Translations under genes and position numbers: made by a program
From: Ruminiclostridium cellulolyticum H10
Lineage (GTDB): Bacteria > Bacillota > Clostridia > Acetivibrionales > DSM-1351
Reading direction: 5' to 3'
Assembly: GCF_000022065.1 (NCBI RefSeq)
Contig: NC_011898.1
Coordinates: forward strand, 1,386,001-1,450,000
Length of the DNA: 64,000 nucleotides
The notes under the pieces: generated by a model
Databases searched by the model: none
Told to the model about the DNA's origin: nothing
Seen by the model: the letters and a program-made list of their open reading frames with translations, nothing else
Part shown: positions 45,705 through 54,700 of the stretch, one piece after another
How the letters are laid out: every line of letters begins with the position of its first letter
Position numbering within the stretch: the first letter of the stretch is position 1

Positions 45705-45765
45705 GTGCAATTCGACGGCAAAAAGTGCAATACGATTGATAAAATTAATTCTTTCATGTTATAAT
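45705..45765 (+). promoter_or_regulatory. Promoter of the LytTR regulator with direct-repeat operator
   Basis: GTGCAATTCGAC (45705-45716) and GTGCAATACGAT (45725-45736) are direct repeats 20 bp apart. They abut TTGATA (45736-45741), an 18-bp spacer and TATAAT (45760-45765). LytTR regulators bind two direct repeats about 21 bp apart, so autoregulation is plausible. Confidence 0.6.
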
Positions 45766-45817
45766 TTTAACAGGTAGCTTATACCAACTACTTTTAGGTA
45801 TTTTAGGAAGGTTACAA

Positions 45818-46555
45818 ATGAAAATAGCTATTTGCGACGATTTAAGATTTGACCGAACTTTACTGTGCGAGTACATACTACAGTATGCGAAAAATTCTCT
45901 TATAAATATTGAAGTTGTTGAGTTTGACAGTGGGGAAGAAATGTTGTCATCTTTTTCAGAGGAAAAATATAAAATTGTATTTCTTGATATATACATGAAA
46001 GGTATTGACGGAGTAGAAGTTGCGGAGAAAATAAGGGAAACTGATGAGGATTGCAAAATTATTTTTACAACCTCAAGTGAGGATCATAAAGGTGAAGGTT
46101 TCGAGGTTGCTGCAACCCATTATTTGATTAAGCCTATTACCTATGAGCGAGTCGAACAGGCTCTGAACCGATGCAAGCAGATTTTAGCTTTTGATGCACA
46201 ATACATAGAGCTGCCTTTTGGAAAAGAGTTTGTAAAAATCAACCTTCGTGACATTTTATATGTAGAGGCTGTCAGAAATGGTGTTGTCATAACTACAGAG
46301 CTTAAAGAATTTAAGATACATATGTCTATGGCAAAGATCTGTAATATCATTACTGATAAAAGATTTTTACGGTCACACAGAGGATTTATTGTAAACATGC
46401 AGCATATAATTTCAACAAAAGACAATGAGTTTGTTCTGAAAAATGGCTCTATTGTGCCTATACGTCAGTCTGGCAGAAAAGAGATAAAAATCGCCTACAT
46501 GCATTATGTTATAGAAAACCACAAAAAAATTCAAAGCTCCGATGTCATTATCTAA
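45818..46555 (+). CDS. LytTR-family response regulator
   Basis: 245 residues. The receiver domain has ICDD, Asp in VFLDIYMKGIDG and Lys in YLIKPI; the LytTR DNA-binding domain runs from about residue 128 (LPFGKEFVKINLRDILYVEAVRN, FLRSHRGFIVNMQHI, VPIRQSGRKEIK). ATG 45818 follows TAGGAAGG. No histidine kinase is adjacent, so its partner is elsewhere or it works alone. Divergent from the beta-helix gene. Confidence 0.93.
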   Translation: MKIAICDDLRFDRTLLCEYILQYAKNSLINIEVVEFDSGEEMLSSFSEEKYKIVFLDIYMKGIDGVEVAEKIRETDEDCKIIFTTSSEDHKGEGFEVAATHYLIKPITYERVEQALNRCKQILAFDAQYIELPFGKEFVKINLRDILYVEAVRNGVVITTELKEFKIHMSMAKICNIITDKRFLRSHRGFIVNMQHIISTKDNEFVLKNGSIVPIRQSGRKEIKIAYMHYVIENHKKIQSSDVII

Positions 46556-46736
46556 TCAAAACCAAATAAAGAAATTTAATGCTCAAAAATTTTTTTGGTA
46601 TGTTGTTTAACAAAATATATTTACATAAAGATTGTCTCCATTGAATTAGCATGTATTGTACTAAGAGGGAACATTTTCAAATAACCTTCATAATATGTAA
46701 TAAGCGATTTATGTTAATCATATAGGAGGTAGGATT

Positions 46737-47369
46737 GTGCAGTATTATGAAAATTGGCCATATGTAAGCAGTAATATGATAGGCCCTGGCCCTACAAATA
46801 AGAATATGGGTTCAGGGATGCCTACACCCGGAATTATGCAGCCTGACATGAATATGGATTTGCAGCCGGGCTATACACCACATTTAATGCAGCAGGAAAC
46901 CATGCAACCGGGAATGGGTCTGGATATGATGCAGCAAGAACATATAGACGTTGATATGGCGGAGGCACTTGAATTAATTAGGCAACAGATAAAAGGTGAA
47001 ATGCAAGACAGACTATTCTATCAATATCTTTTAGACAATGTGCCGACACTGCTGGACAAGGAAATCATCGAGGAGGTAAGGGATAACGAAAAAAAACATG
47101 CCAAGATATTCAGGCAGCTTTACTTCGAACTTACCGGAAAGACGATACAGCCCGATGAAAATGTTAGCTTTGAAAAACCGAAAACATATTGCGAAGGGCT
47201 TAGGGGTGCACTTATGGGTGAAACTAGTGCCATAAAAAAACACCGTAGGATTTTAGCAGCAATGAAGAGCAGGAAGCATATAAACATGATGGTGGAAATA
47301 ATTACTGACGAATTAAGGCATGGTTCGCTATACAATCTTTTAATTCACAATAATAATTGCAAATATTGA
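46737..47369 (+). CDS. Ferritin-like diiron protein with Met/Pro/Gly-rich N-terminus
   Basis: 210 residues from GTG 46737 (GGAGGT upstream). Residues 1-75 are low-complexity, rich in Met, Pro, Gly and Gln. Residues about 80-205 form a rubrerythrin-like four-helix bundle with metal ligands in GEMQDRLFYQYLL, EVRDNEKKHAKIFRQLY, GETSAIKKHRRIL and ITDELRHGSLYNLL (Glu...ExxH twice). No rubredoxin domain. It may be a spore-coat or oxidative-stress protein; the N-terminal tail resembles coat-associated proteins but function is not known. Confidence 0.8.
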   Translation: MQYYENWPYVSSNMIGPGPTNKNMGSGMPTPGIMQPDMNMDLQPGYTPHLMQQETMQPGMGLDMMQQEHIDVDMAEALELIRQQIKGEMQDRLFYQYLLDNVPTLLDKEIIEEVRDNEKKHAKIFRQLYFELTGKTIQPDENVSFEKPKTYCEGLRGALMGETSAIKKHRRILAAMKSRKHINMMVEIITDELRHGSLYNLLIHNNNCKY

Positions 47370-47386
47370 ATTTAACGATATATGAG

Positions 47387-47420
47387 CCGGGTAACATTTA
47401 AATCTGCTGCCCGGTTTTTT
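47387..47420 (+). terminator. Intrinsic terminator after the ferritin-like gene
   Basis: CCGGGTA (47387-47393) pairs with TGCCCGG (47408-47414), with one wobble, followed by six T residues. Confidence 0.75.
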
Positions 47421-47533
47421 ATTTCCCCAAAAATAAAAAATTAAAAAGATTTAGTATACATGACTAGACTTTTGGGTTAAATCTAAGTATATTGTATAAA
47501 GCGGTAAATATAAAAAATTTTAAAGAGGTATGA

Positions 47534-48187
47534 ATGAATATTATTGTAAAATTTTTCGACTTTGTAATGAATTTGGATGAAAATCTGACCCTGTTGGCAA
47601 ATACTTTTGGGGTTTGGACCTACGTAATTTTGTTTGCTATAGTTTTTTGTGAGACAGGCCTTGTGATAACACCCTTTCTGCCGGGGGATTCCATGATTTT
47701 CGTCATAGGAGCCCTTTCAGCAAGCGGAGAGCTTAATTTGACGGTTATAACGATAGTATTAATAGCTGCGGCTATTCTTGGGGATACTTGCAATTACCAT
47801 ATTGGCAAATTTTTCGGGCCTAAGGTATTCAAAAAAGATAATGTTAGGTTCCTTAAAAAAGAACATCTGATAAAAACTCATAATTTTTATGAAAAACACG
47901 GTGGTAAGACCATAATCCTTGCAAGATTTATACCCATTATTAGAACTTTTGCACCTTTTGTGGCAGGTATGGGTTCTATGAACTATATTAAATTTATAAG
48001 CTATAATATAATAGGCGGCATCCTATGGGTTGCATTGTTTCTGACGGCAGGATACTTTTTTGGAAATGTTCCTGTTGTCCAAGAGAACTTTACACTTGTA
48101 ATATTGGCGATAATTTTTATATCCATTCTGCCTGGTTTTGTAGCATATTTGAAAAACAAAAAAGCAGGCCCCGCTGGGGAGGAATAG
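47534..48187 (+). CDS. DedA-family membrane protein
   Basis: 217 residues, five to six transmembrane segments. DedA/SNARE-associated signatures FCETGLVITPFLPGDSMIFVIGALSASG and ARFIPIIRTFAPFVAGMGSM are present, with the essential Glu and Arg. Members act in lipid-carrier or phospholipid recycling across the membrane and in pH and envelope stress tolerance. The ATG has AAAGAGGT. It is a single gene; the following secreted protein begins 145 nt later with its own ribosome site. Confidence 0.93.
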   Translation: MNIIVKFFDFVMNLDENLTLLANTFGVWTYVILFAIVFCETGLVITPFLPGDSMIFVIGALSASGELNLTVITIVLIAAAILGDTCNYHIGKFFGPKVFKKDNVRFLKKEHLIKTHNFYEKHGGKTIILARFIPIIRTFAPFVAGMGSMNYIKFISYNIIGGILWVALFLTAGYFFGNVPVVQENFTLVILAIIFISILPGFVAYLKNKKAGPAGEE

Positions 48188-48332
48188 ACTTTACCATGGT
48201 TACCCGTAAAACCTATATTACCTATAATGAGGAATGTGGAAAATTTGGTAAAAATTGTTTAAAGGAATTTACAAAGTCTACACAATATTTACACAATAGT
48301 TGAGAAAGATAGTGTAGAAGGAGGTGATAGTA

Positions 48333-48833
48333 GTGAAAAAAATTAAAATTCTTTTTACTATCGCGTTTATTATTTCCATACTATCTTCTAGTGTGTTTGC
48401 AGTTGAGTCTAACATAGGTTCGAAATCGCAAGATGGTGAAAACGGTCAACATAAAGAGGAAATTAAGGACAAAGAGAAATGTCAGAAGTGTCGTAAGGAC
48501 CCTCTTAAATATCTTGAAGATAAGAAGCAAAGCATAGAGAAAGACTTGAAGGAAGGGCGTATTTCCAAGGAAGAAGCAGATGAGAAGATAAAGGAAATCG
48601 ACCAGAGGATACAAAAAATAAAGGAATTCAACAGCTTGCCCCTTTCAGAGAAAAAAGCAAAAATATATAGCAGGTTTCAGAAACACATTGATAAAAAGGT
48701 TTCAGATGGAATAATAACAAATGAGGAAGGCCAAAAACTTTTAACGGAGTTCAAAAAAGAACTTGATCAGTGGGATGGTAAGGATTTTCCAAAATTCAAT
48801 ATGGACAAGATGGATCATAAAAAACATGGTTAG
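48333..48833 (+). CDS. Small secreted helical protein, unknown function
   Basis: 166 residues from GTG 48333 (AGGAGGTGA upstream); an earlier GTG at 48324 overlaps that site. Signal peptide (KILFTIAFIISILSSSVFA). The mature part is highly charged and helical, with a CxxC-like CQKCRKDP followed by KYLEDKKQSIEKDLKEGRIS, KEEADEKIKEIDQRIQKIKEF and GIITNEEGQKLL. It resembles clostridial short helical secreted proteins of the DUF2680 type; that link is tentative. Confidence 0.7.
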   Translation: MKKIKILFTIAFIISILSSSVFAVESNIGSKSQDGENGQHKEEIKDKEKCQKCRKDPLKYLEDKKQSIEKDLKEGRISKEEADEKIKEIDQRIQKIKEFNSLPLSEKKAKIYSRFQKHIDKKVSDGIITNEEGQKLLTEFKKELDQWDGKDFPKFNMDKMDHKKHG

Positions 48834-48845
48834 GCTACACTGAAT

Positions 48846-48880
48846 AAAAGGACGCATATTTAGGAAAGATGCGTCCTTTT
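48846..48880. terminator. Bidirectional terminator
   Basis: AAAAGGACGCAT (48846-48857) and ATGCGTCCTTTT (48869-48880), perfect, with an 11-nt loop. Lies between convergent genes. Confidence 0.88.
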
Positions 48881-48910
48881 TATAAACTACTCTAAGTTGG
48901 AATTTCAGCT

Positions 48911-49831
48911 TTATGCCTTTGTTGTAATACGCAGTTTCAAAGACTCTCTTGAATAAAACCTGCCTTTCTTACATGCTGAAATGATTATGGTAAACAGTAT
49001 AATCACACAGCCCAAAACGGTTAGAATTCCGCTGAAGCTTTCTCCTAGAAGTAATATTCCTAGCACTGTAGTCACTACAGGTTCAAGTGCATACATAATG
49101 GCTGCGTTTTCAGGCCGTACAAATTTAATTGCTGAGCTTTGAAACAAGGATGTGAATATGGTAACTGTGGCATTCAGACAAATAAGCAGTATAAACAAAG
49201 GATTTACAGCATTTGAAAATACTATTTTACCTGTTTCAAATATCAATGCCAGTGCTAAAAAGCATACTATATTAGTACTGTGTTGCACAAATGTAAACTG
49301 TACGGCGGTAAATACATTTGAAAACTTATTTTGAAGTGCAATAAACAGGGAGAAAAAAATTGCATTACATAATGCAAAAATATCTCCAGGATTTACACTC
49401 ATACCCTTTCCGGCAAAGGTAATAAGGTAAATACCTACCATAGCCGCCATTGCCGGAAGGATTGTTTTCCGGGAAGGTACTTTTCTTTCCAGAACTGCCA
49501 TTATAATAGGTGTTATTACAATTGACAGCTGTACAATAAATGCTGTGTTTGATCCTGAGGTTTTTTTCAGTGCCAGCATACAGAAGGTATTGCTTACAAC
49601 TGAAATAAGACTTATAAGAACACAGGTAACAACAATTTTTTTATTAAAACCCTGCAATTTTTTTCTGAATAATATAATTGTGGAACAAAGTCCTAATACA
49701 GCACATATCAATAGTATTGAAAACTGCGGAAGAAAGCCCAGAAGCATCTTGGACCAAATATATGAAGACCCCCATAATATTGCGTTGATAATTAAGAATA
49801 TTTGTGCGTTGCTTTTTGTAATAATGTTCAT
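48911..49831 (-). CDS. EamA/DMT-family transporter
   Basis: 306 residues, ten transmembrane segments in two EamA repeats (first INAILWGSSYIWSKMLLG, second repeat from about residue 150, FALCNAIFFSLFIALQNK). Drug/metabolite exporter family; substrate unknown. ATG 49831 (MNIITKSNAQ) is preferred because GGGTGG lies upstream; a GTG at 49843 is closer to that site. Divergent from the AraC regulator at 50011, which may control it. Confidence 0.9.
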   Translation of the reverse strand: MNIITKSNAQIFLIINAILWGSSYIWSKMLLGFLPQFSILLICAVLGLCSTIILFRKKLQGFNKKIVVTCVLISLISVVSNTFCMLALKKTSGSNTAFIVQLSIVITPIIMAVLERKVPSRKTILPAMAAMVGIYLITFAGKGMSVNPGDIFALCNAIFFSLFIALQNKFSNVFTAVQFTFVQHSTNIVCFLALALIFETGKIVFSNAVNPLFILLICLNATVTIFTSLFQSSAIKFVRPENAAIMYALEPVVTTVLGILLLGESFSGILTVLGCVIILFTIIISACKKGRFYSRESLKLRITTKA

Positions 49832-50010
49832 AATATGTACCACCCACTTAATTAGTTTACATATTATATTATATTCTAACTTTTAGCCAAGTTTATTGCA
49901 TAAACTGTTTAAAAATATGCAAAAAGTGCTTTTTGTCCATTTATTTTATTTGAAACATATAATAAAATAGTATTAATAATTATTTTTATAATGTAGAATG
50001 GACGGTTGAA

Positions 50011-50895
50011 ATGCAAAATGAGCTGGGTATAAAAAGAGGCTATCTTGAGGATGATTTTAAATTTTTTCATTTGAAGGATAGAAATAATATTCAATTTGAA
50101 CACCACTACCACGATTTTAATAAAATAATAATATTTATAAATGGGAACGTTATATACAATATAGAGGGAAAAAACTATAGATTAAAGCTATGGGATGTAC
50201 TATTCGTTCCGGCAAATCAGGTTCATAAACCTATAATAGCACCCGACAATGAATACGAGAGAATAGTCATATGGATAAACAATAAATTTTTGGAGGAGCA
50301 TGGAACCCCTAAAAACGACCTTTTGACATGCTTTAATATGGCTAGGGAAAAAAGGCATCTGGTTAGGCTGGGTCCTAATTCACTTAATAACATAAAGTCA
50401 ATACTGGGAAACCTGGAAAAGGAGTTGAAAAATGTCACCTTCGGTTCGGGTATTCTTGCAAATGCACTCTTTGTACAGTTTATGGTTTACATAAATCGTT
50501 TATATCTAAAGCCTGACAAACAAGTAGAAGACATTGAAGTAGAGTTTGATGAACAGATTCAGAAGGTGATACATTTTATTAATGAGAACCTGTCGGATGA
50601 CCTTAGCATAGCAGCATTATCCGAAAGGTTCTACATTAATAAGTATTACCTTATGCATAAATTCAAGGCAAATACGGGATATTCCATACACAGTTACGTA
50701 AATAACAAAAGGCTTCAAAAAAGTGCAGACCTTATAAAATCGGGAAAATCCCCATCTTATGCAGCGGGAGAATGCGGGTTCAACGATTACTCAAGCTTTT
50801 TGCGTAGTTTCTCCAAAATGTATGGTATGTCTCCTAGAAAGTATTACAAGTCTACTCTTGAACACCCGGTTAACAGCTTTCAGGTTGAGGGATGA
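50011..50895 (+). CDS. AraC-family transcriptional regulator with cupin sensor domain
   Basis: 294 residues. The N-terminal AraC-type cupin (about 20-165; FEHHYHDFNKIIIFINGNVIYNIEG, LWDVLFVPANQVHKP) probably binds a small ligand. The C-terminal two helix-turn-helix units (LSIAALSERFYINKYYLMHKFKANTGYSIHSYV, SPSYAAGECGFNDYSSFLRSFSKMYGMSPRKYY) bind DNA. It is divergent from the EamA transporter (about 180 bp between starts) and convergent with an SDR gene only 7 nt beyond its stop. Confidence 0.92.
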   Translation: MQNELGIKRGYLEDDFKFFHLKDRNNIQFEHHYHDFNKIIIFINGNVIYNIEGKNYRLKLWDVLFVPANQVHKPIIAPDNEYERIVIWINNKFLEEHGTPKNDLLTCFNMAREKRHLVRLGPNSLNNIKSILGNLEKELKNVTFGSGILANALFVQFMVYINRLYLKPDKQVEDIEVEFDEQIQKVIHFINENLSDDLSIAALSERFYINKYYLMHKFKANTGYSIHSYVNNKRLQKSADLIKSGKSPSYAAGECGFNDYSSFLRSFSKMYGMSPRKYYKSTLEHPVNSFQVEG

Positions 50896-50902
50896 CAGAA
50901 GT

Positions 50903-51673
50903 CTATACATAAATCATTTTTTTGGTCATTCCGCCGTCCACAGTTATATTTTCGCCTGTTATGAAGCCGGCTTTGTCGGATGCCAGAAAAAGACATACTT
51001 CCGCTATATCATCGGGAACACCTACTCTTCCCGCCGGATGCTGAGTATGATCTTCTATTGATAAATTGTCCTGACAGGCAACGGCACTTTTTTTCCAGGA
51101 AGAAACATCTATCCAGCCCGGACTGACAGAATTTACCCTAATACCGTATTTTCCAAGTGAAATTGCCAAAGAGTGGGTAAGTGCAATAATACCTCCCTTA
51201 GAAGCGGAATATGGTTCTGTATCCGGTTCCGACATAAAAGCTCTTGTTGATGCCATATTGATGATGCTTCCTCTGCTTTGAGTTCTCATAACAGCAGCAC
51301 AGAATTTTGCACAGTAATATACACCTGAAAGGTTTACGGCAATAGCTTTATCCCATTGCTCTACAGTTGTTTCAAATATATTGCCAAAGCCTTCTAAAAC
51401 AGCATTGTTTACTAATACGTCAATTCTTCCATACTTTTTATTTGTATAATTAACCATTGCTTCTACAGAGGCCGGGTCTGAAACGTCAGTTTTAATAAAA
51501 ATGGCTTCATGACCTTCATTACGTATATGTTTTTCGTTTTCTAACCCTGCTTCTTCGTCAATATCTGCAATTACAACATTAGCTCCCTCTTTTGCAAATC
51601 TTCTTGACACCGCTCTTCCGATACCTTGGCCTGCACCTGTGACTATAATAGTTTTGTTTGTAAATAGTGACAT
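50903..51673 (-). CDS. Short-chain dehydrogenase/reductase
   Basis: 256-residue classical SDR. Cofactor motif VTGAGQGIGRAV with Asp in VVIADID suggesting NAD(H), NNAVLEG, catalytic Ser in INMASTRAF, and YSASKGG with Tyr and Lys. The C-terminus (FITGENITVDGGM) is typical of glucose 1-dehydrogenase/3-oxoacyl reductase-like enzymes. Substrate unknown. ATG follows GGAGGTTTTGTAAT. Nearly touching the AraC gene tail-to-tail, with no room for a private terminator. Confidence 0.93.
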   Translation of the reverse strand: MSLFTNKTIIVTGAGQGIGRAVSRRFAKEGANVVIADIDEEAGLENEKHIRNEGHEAIFIKTDVSDPASVEAMVNYTNKKYGRIDVLVNNAVLEGFGNIFETTVEQWDKAIAVNLSGVYYCAKFCAAVMRTQSRGSIINMASTRAFMSEPDTEPYSASKGGIIALTHSLAISLGKYGIRVNSVSPGWIDVSSWKKSAVACQDNLSIEDHTQHPAGRVGVPDDIAEVCLFLASDKAGFITGENITVDGGMTKKMIYV

Positions 51674-51796
51674 ATATTACAAAACCTCCTCTGTTTTAAG
51701 TATATCTACAGTATATCAAAAACCCTGATAAAATACATAAACTGCGGAGCATCTGAATAAATAGCAGTATAGCTTATAAACGGAGGAGATAAAAAA

Positions 51797-53734
51797 ATGA
51801 GGTATAGAAGTCCTGCTTTATTCATAGTAGCATCCATAATTATACTTTTGTACATGTTTTCAAAAATATATGCATATCAGGAACCTATAGAAGTAAAAAT
51901 CATTTTTACTCATGATATGCATGATCATTTGCTTCCTAACAAGGGAGAATACAATGGGAGTACTGTCTGGACAGGCGGATATTCAAGGTTAAAAACTTCA
52001 ATTGATAAAGAAAAAATGGAAAATAAAAATACAATTCTGGTAGATGCTGGGGACTATTCAATGGGTGATTTATTTCAGTCATTGTTCTCAACAGATGCAC
52101 CGGAACTTAGGGTTATGGGACAAATGGGCTATGATGTAACCACATTTGGCAATCATGAATTCGAATTTAAGGATATCGGTCTGACAAGACATTTGAATTC
52201 TGCAAAAAACAGCGGTGACAAGCTTCCACAGATAGTTAGCTCAAATATAGTGTTTCCAGTCGGCGATAAAACCACCAGATCTTCTTATGAGCTGCAACAG
52301 ACTATGAAGGCATATGGAGTAAAAGAATACACAATTCTTAATAGAGGAGGAATCAGAATTGGTGTATTCGGTCTTATGGGAGAGGATGCTGACAATTGTA
52401 TAACAACTACTGAAGTATCATTTGATAATATCATAGAAAGTGCAAAGAGAGTGGTAAAAAAACTAAAACAGGAAAAGGTTGATCTAATAGTATGCCTGTC
52501 CCACTCCGGTACATGGAATAAGGCTTCCAAATCGGAGGACGAAATCCTCGCAAGAAAGGTCCCTGACATTGATGTTATAGTAAGCGGGCACACACATACC
52601 CTTTTAGAGAAGCCTATTATACATGGAAATACTATAATCGGTTCCTGTGGTGAATACGGAAACAATATGGGGGTAATTAAACTTGTAAAAAATCCCAGTA
52701 AAAGATGGTCTCTTAAGGATTACCATTTAAAGCACATAGACCAATCAATTGAGGGTGATAACGGGATTTCTCAAACCGTAAGTAAGTTTATGGATATGGT
52801 ACAGGAAAAATATCTTAACTATTTTGGTTTGCAGTTTGATGAGGTTTTGTGTCGGTCTCCTTTTGGTTTTATAGCTTCTGAACAAATAGGAAAAAAGCTT
52901 CAGGAGGATACATTAGGCAACCTTATTTCTGACGGATATATATATTCGGTGAAGCAGGCGGAGGGTAAAGGCTATGAACCTGTATCTGTTGCAATTGTAT
53001 CTGTTGGAACAATGAGGGGTTCATTTGTGGAAGGTGATATAACTGTACAGGATGCATTTATTTCAAGCAGCCTTGGAATCGGATCCGATGGTATATCCGG
53101 GTATCCACTTATAACGGTGTATCTTACCGGAAAAGAACTGAAAAATCTGTGCGAACTGGACGCTTCTATATCGCCCATGGCAAACTATGCACAACTGTAC
53201 ATGTCAGGAATCAGCTATACCTTTAATCCCAACAGGATGAAACTGAATCGAGTAATAGAGGCTAACCTGCAAAAACCTGACGGTACACCGGAAAAAATCA
53301 ATGACAAAAGGCTTTACAGGGTTGTGAGCGAGTTGTATAATGCACAAATGCTCTCCACTGTGGGAGCGAAATCTTTTGGCCTTTTGTCGGTGATACCTAA
53401 GACAAGGGATGGAAAACCCATTAAGAATTTTGATTCTCATATAATTTATTCCAATTGGGGCGGACATACCACTGAACTCAAAGAATGGCTTGCCACTGCC
53501 AGATATCTGCAATCTTTCACGAGAATAGATGGTGTACCGCAAATTCCATACTATTATAATACTTTACAAGGTAGGAAAAACATTGATAATACCGACAGTC
53601 TTTCAGCTATATTGAGTAACCCCAACAGTATAGCAGTAAAAATATACACGGTTGTATTAACTATGGTTGTTGTTATGACTGCTGCTGTTGTAATTATAAT
53701 AAGATATATGCAAAAAAAATTTAATAAAAAATGA
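51797..53734 (+). CDS. Membrane-anchored bifunctional metallophosphatase/5'-nucleotidase
   Basis: 645 residues. An N-terminal signal (about 8-28) leads to the calcineurin-like metallophosphatase domain with FTHDMHDHLLPN, VDAGDYSMGD, TFGNHEFEF and VSGHTHTLLE. The 5'-nucleotidase C-terminal domain is at about 355-560 (EDTLGNLISDGYIYSVKQ, GTMRGSFVEGDITVQDAF). A C-terminal transmembrane segment (YTVVLTMVVVMTAAVVIII) and basic tail complete it. Acts outside the cell on nucleotides or UDP-sugars. ATG follows CGGAGGAG. Single gene. Confidence 0.93.
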   Translation: MRYRSPALFIVASIIILLYMFSKIYAYQEPIEVKIIFTHDMHDHLLPNKGEYNGSTVWTGGYSRLKTSIDKEKMENKNTILVDAGDYSMGDLFQSLFSTDAPELRVMGQMGYDVTTFGNHEFEFKDIGLTRHLNSAKNSGDKLPQIVSSNIVFPVGDKTTRSSYELQQTMKAYGVKEYTILNRGGIRIGVFGLMGEDADNCITTTEVSFDNIIESAKRVVKKLKQEKVDLIVCLSHSGTWNKASKSEDEILARKVPDIDVIVSGHTHTLLEKPIIHGNTIIGSCGEYGNNMGVIKLVKNPSKRWSLKDYHLKHIDQSIEGDNGISQTVSKFMDMVQEKYLNYFGLQFDEVLCRSPFGFIASEQIGKKLQEDTLGNLISDGYIYSVKQAEGKGYEPVSVAIVSVGTMRGSFVEGDITVQDAFISSSLGIGSDGISGYPLITVYLTGKELKNLCELDASISPMANYAQLYMSGISYTFNPNRMKLNRVIEANLQKPDGTPEKINDKRLYRVVSELYNAQMLSTVGAKSFGLLSVIPKTRDGKPIKNFDSHIIYSNWGGHTTELKEWLATARYLQSFTRIDGVPQIPYYYNTLQGRKNIDNTDSLSAILSNPNSIAVKIYTVVLTMVVVMTAAVVIIIRYMQKKFNKK

Positions 53735-53753
53735 AAATTATACAAAATATATC

Positions 53754-53813
53754 TTGACACGTTATATCACGCTGTGATATAACGTGTGTATGATATATCA
53801 CAGTGTGATATAT
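53754..53813 (+). promoter_or_regulatory. PadR promoter with two operators
   Basis: Promoter TTGACA (53754-53759), 18-bp spacer, TATAAC (53778-53783). Operator 1 is a perfect palindrome with 14-bp arms, ACACGTTATATCAC and GTGATATAACGTGT (53757-53770, 53774-53787), covering the promoter. Operator 2 has ATATATCAC/GTGATATAT (53793-53801, 53805-53813). Shared core ATATCAC-3 nt-GTGATAT is a PadR-type site. Confidence 0.8.
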
Positions 53814-53831
53814 ATAAAGGAGAATGAGGGT

Positions 53832-54173
53832 ATGAATCAAAAACTAGTAAAGTCTTACTTACCCATGAGCGAAACCGGTTTTTATATTCTGCTTTCACTC
53901 AACGAGCCTAGACACGGGTATGGAATTATACTTTATGTAAAGGAGATAACTGGGGGCAGGATAAATCTTGGAGCAGGGACTATTTACGGAACCCTTAACA
54001 AATTTGAAAAGGATAGCCTTATTGAGCCGTCAGGAGAAGAGGACAGGCGTAAGCTATACAGGATAACTGAGAAGGGTAAATGGCTGCTTAAACAGGAAAT
54101 AAGTCGTATAGACGAGATGTATGTGAACGGGCACAAGGTTTTGGGGGGATTTAATCATGATCAAGATATTTAA
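53832..54173 (+). CDS. PadR-family transcriptional regulator
   Basis: 113 residues from ATG 53832 (MNQKLVKSYLPMSETG; AAGGAG upstream). An earlier in-frame ATG at 53784 lies inside operator 1 and is unlikely. Winged-helix motif ILLSLNEPRHGYGIILYVKEITGGRINLGAGTIYGTLNKFEKDSLIEP and wing EEDRRKLYRIT fit the family, with a C-terminal dimerisation helix. It overlaps the DUF2812 gene by 17 nt. The two palindromes over its promoter make it an autorepressor, expected to be released by an exported compound. Confidence 0.94.
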   Translation: MNQKLVKSYLPMSETGFYILLSLNEPRHGYGIILYVKEITGGRINLGAGTIYGTLNKFEKDSLIEPSGEEDRRKLYRITEKGKWLLKQEISRIDEMYVNGHKVLGGFNHDQDI

Positions 54174-54678
54174 ATGGTGGTGGGCATGGGAGTACGAAAG
54201 GATTGAAAACTGGCTGGAAGAGATGGAGGCTTCAGGCCTGCACCTGGTGAAAACAAGAATAAAGGGATTGTATTTCTATTTTGAGCGTTGTAAACCGACA
54301 AAGGCCAGATATTGCGTTGACTATCAGTCAAAGCTTACTTCGGAGTATATAACTCTCATTAGAGATGACGGATGGGAGCTGTATCAGATAGGAATGGGCT
54401 GGTACATATTGAGAAAGCAATATGAGGATGAGAGACCTGAACTGTACACTGATTTTGAAAGTCTTATTGCCAGAAATAAGGCATTGCTTACAATATTACT
54501 GGTTGCTACAGTACTGGAGGTTGTATCATTCGGAAATATGATATGGGATATTTATAATGACAGCACCAAATCCATGCTTCCTGTTGTTTGCATAATGGGT
54601 TCCCTAATCTTGGCATTTTTTTCGTTTATAATTACTAATGTGATAATGCAAATTACTAAATTCAGAAGAAAACAATAA
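54157..54678 (+). CDS. DUF2812 membrane protein
   Basis: 173 residues. The N-terminal DUF2812 region (WAWEYERIENWLEEMEASGLHLVK, YFERCKPTKARYCVDY, LIRDDGWELYQIGMGWYILRK) is followed by two transmembrane segments (about 110-128 and 140-162). DUF2812 genes often sit beside PadR regulators; the function is unknown. It starts within the PadR gene, so translation is coupled. Confidence 0.85.
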   Translation: MIKIFKWWWAWEYERIENWLEEMEASGLHLVKTRIKGLYFYFERCKPTKARYCVDYQSKLTSEYITLIRDDGWELYQIGMGWYILRKQYEDERPELYTDFESLIARNKALLTILLVATVLEVVSFGNMIWDIYNDSTKSMLPVVCIMGSLILAFFSFIITNVIMQITKFRRKQ

Positions 54679-54700
54679 AAAACTAAATGAGGTGGATAAT

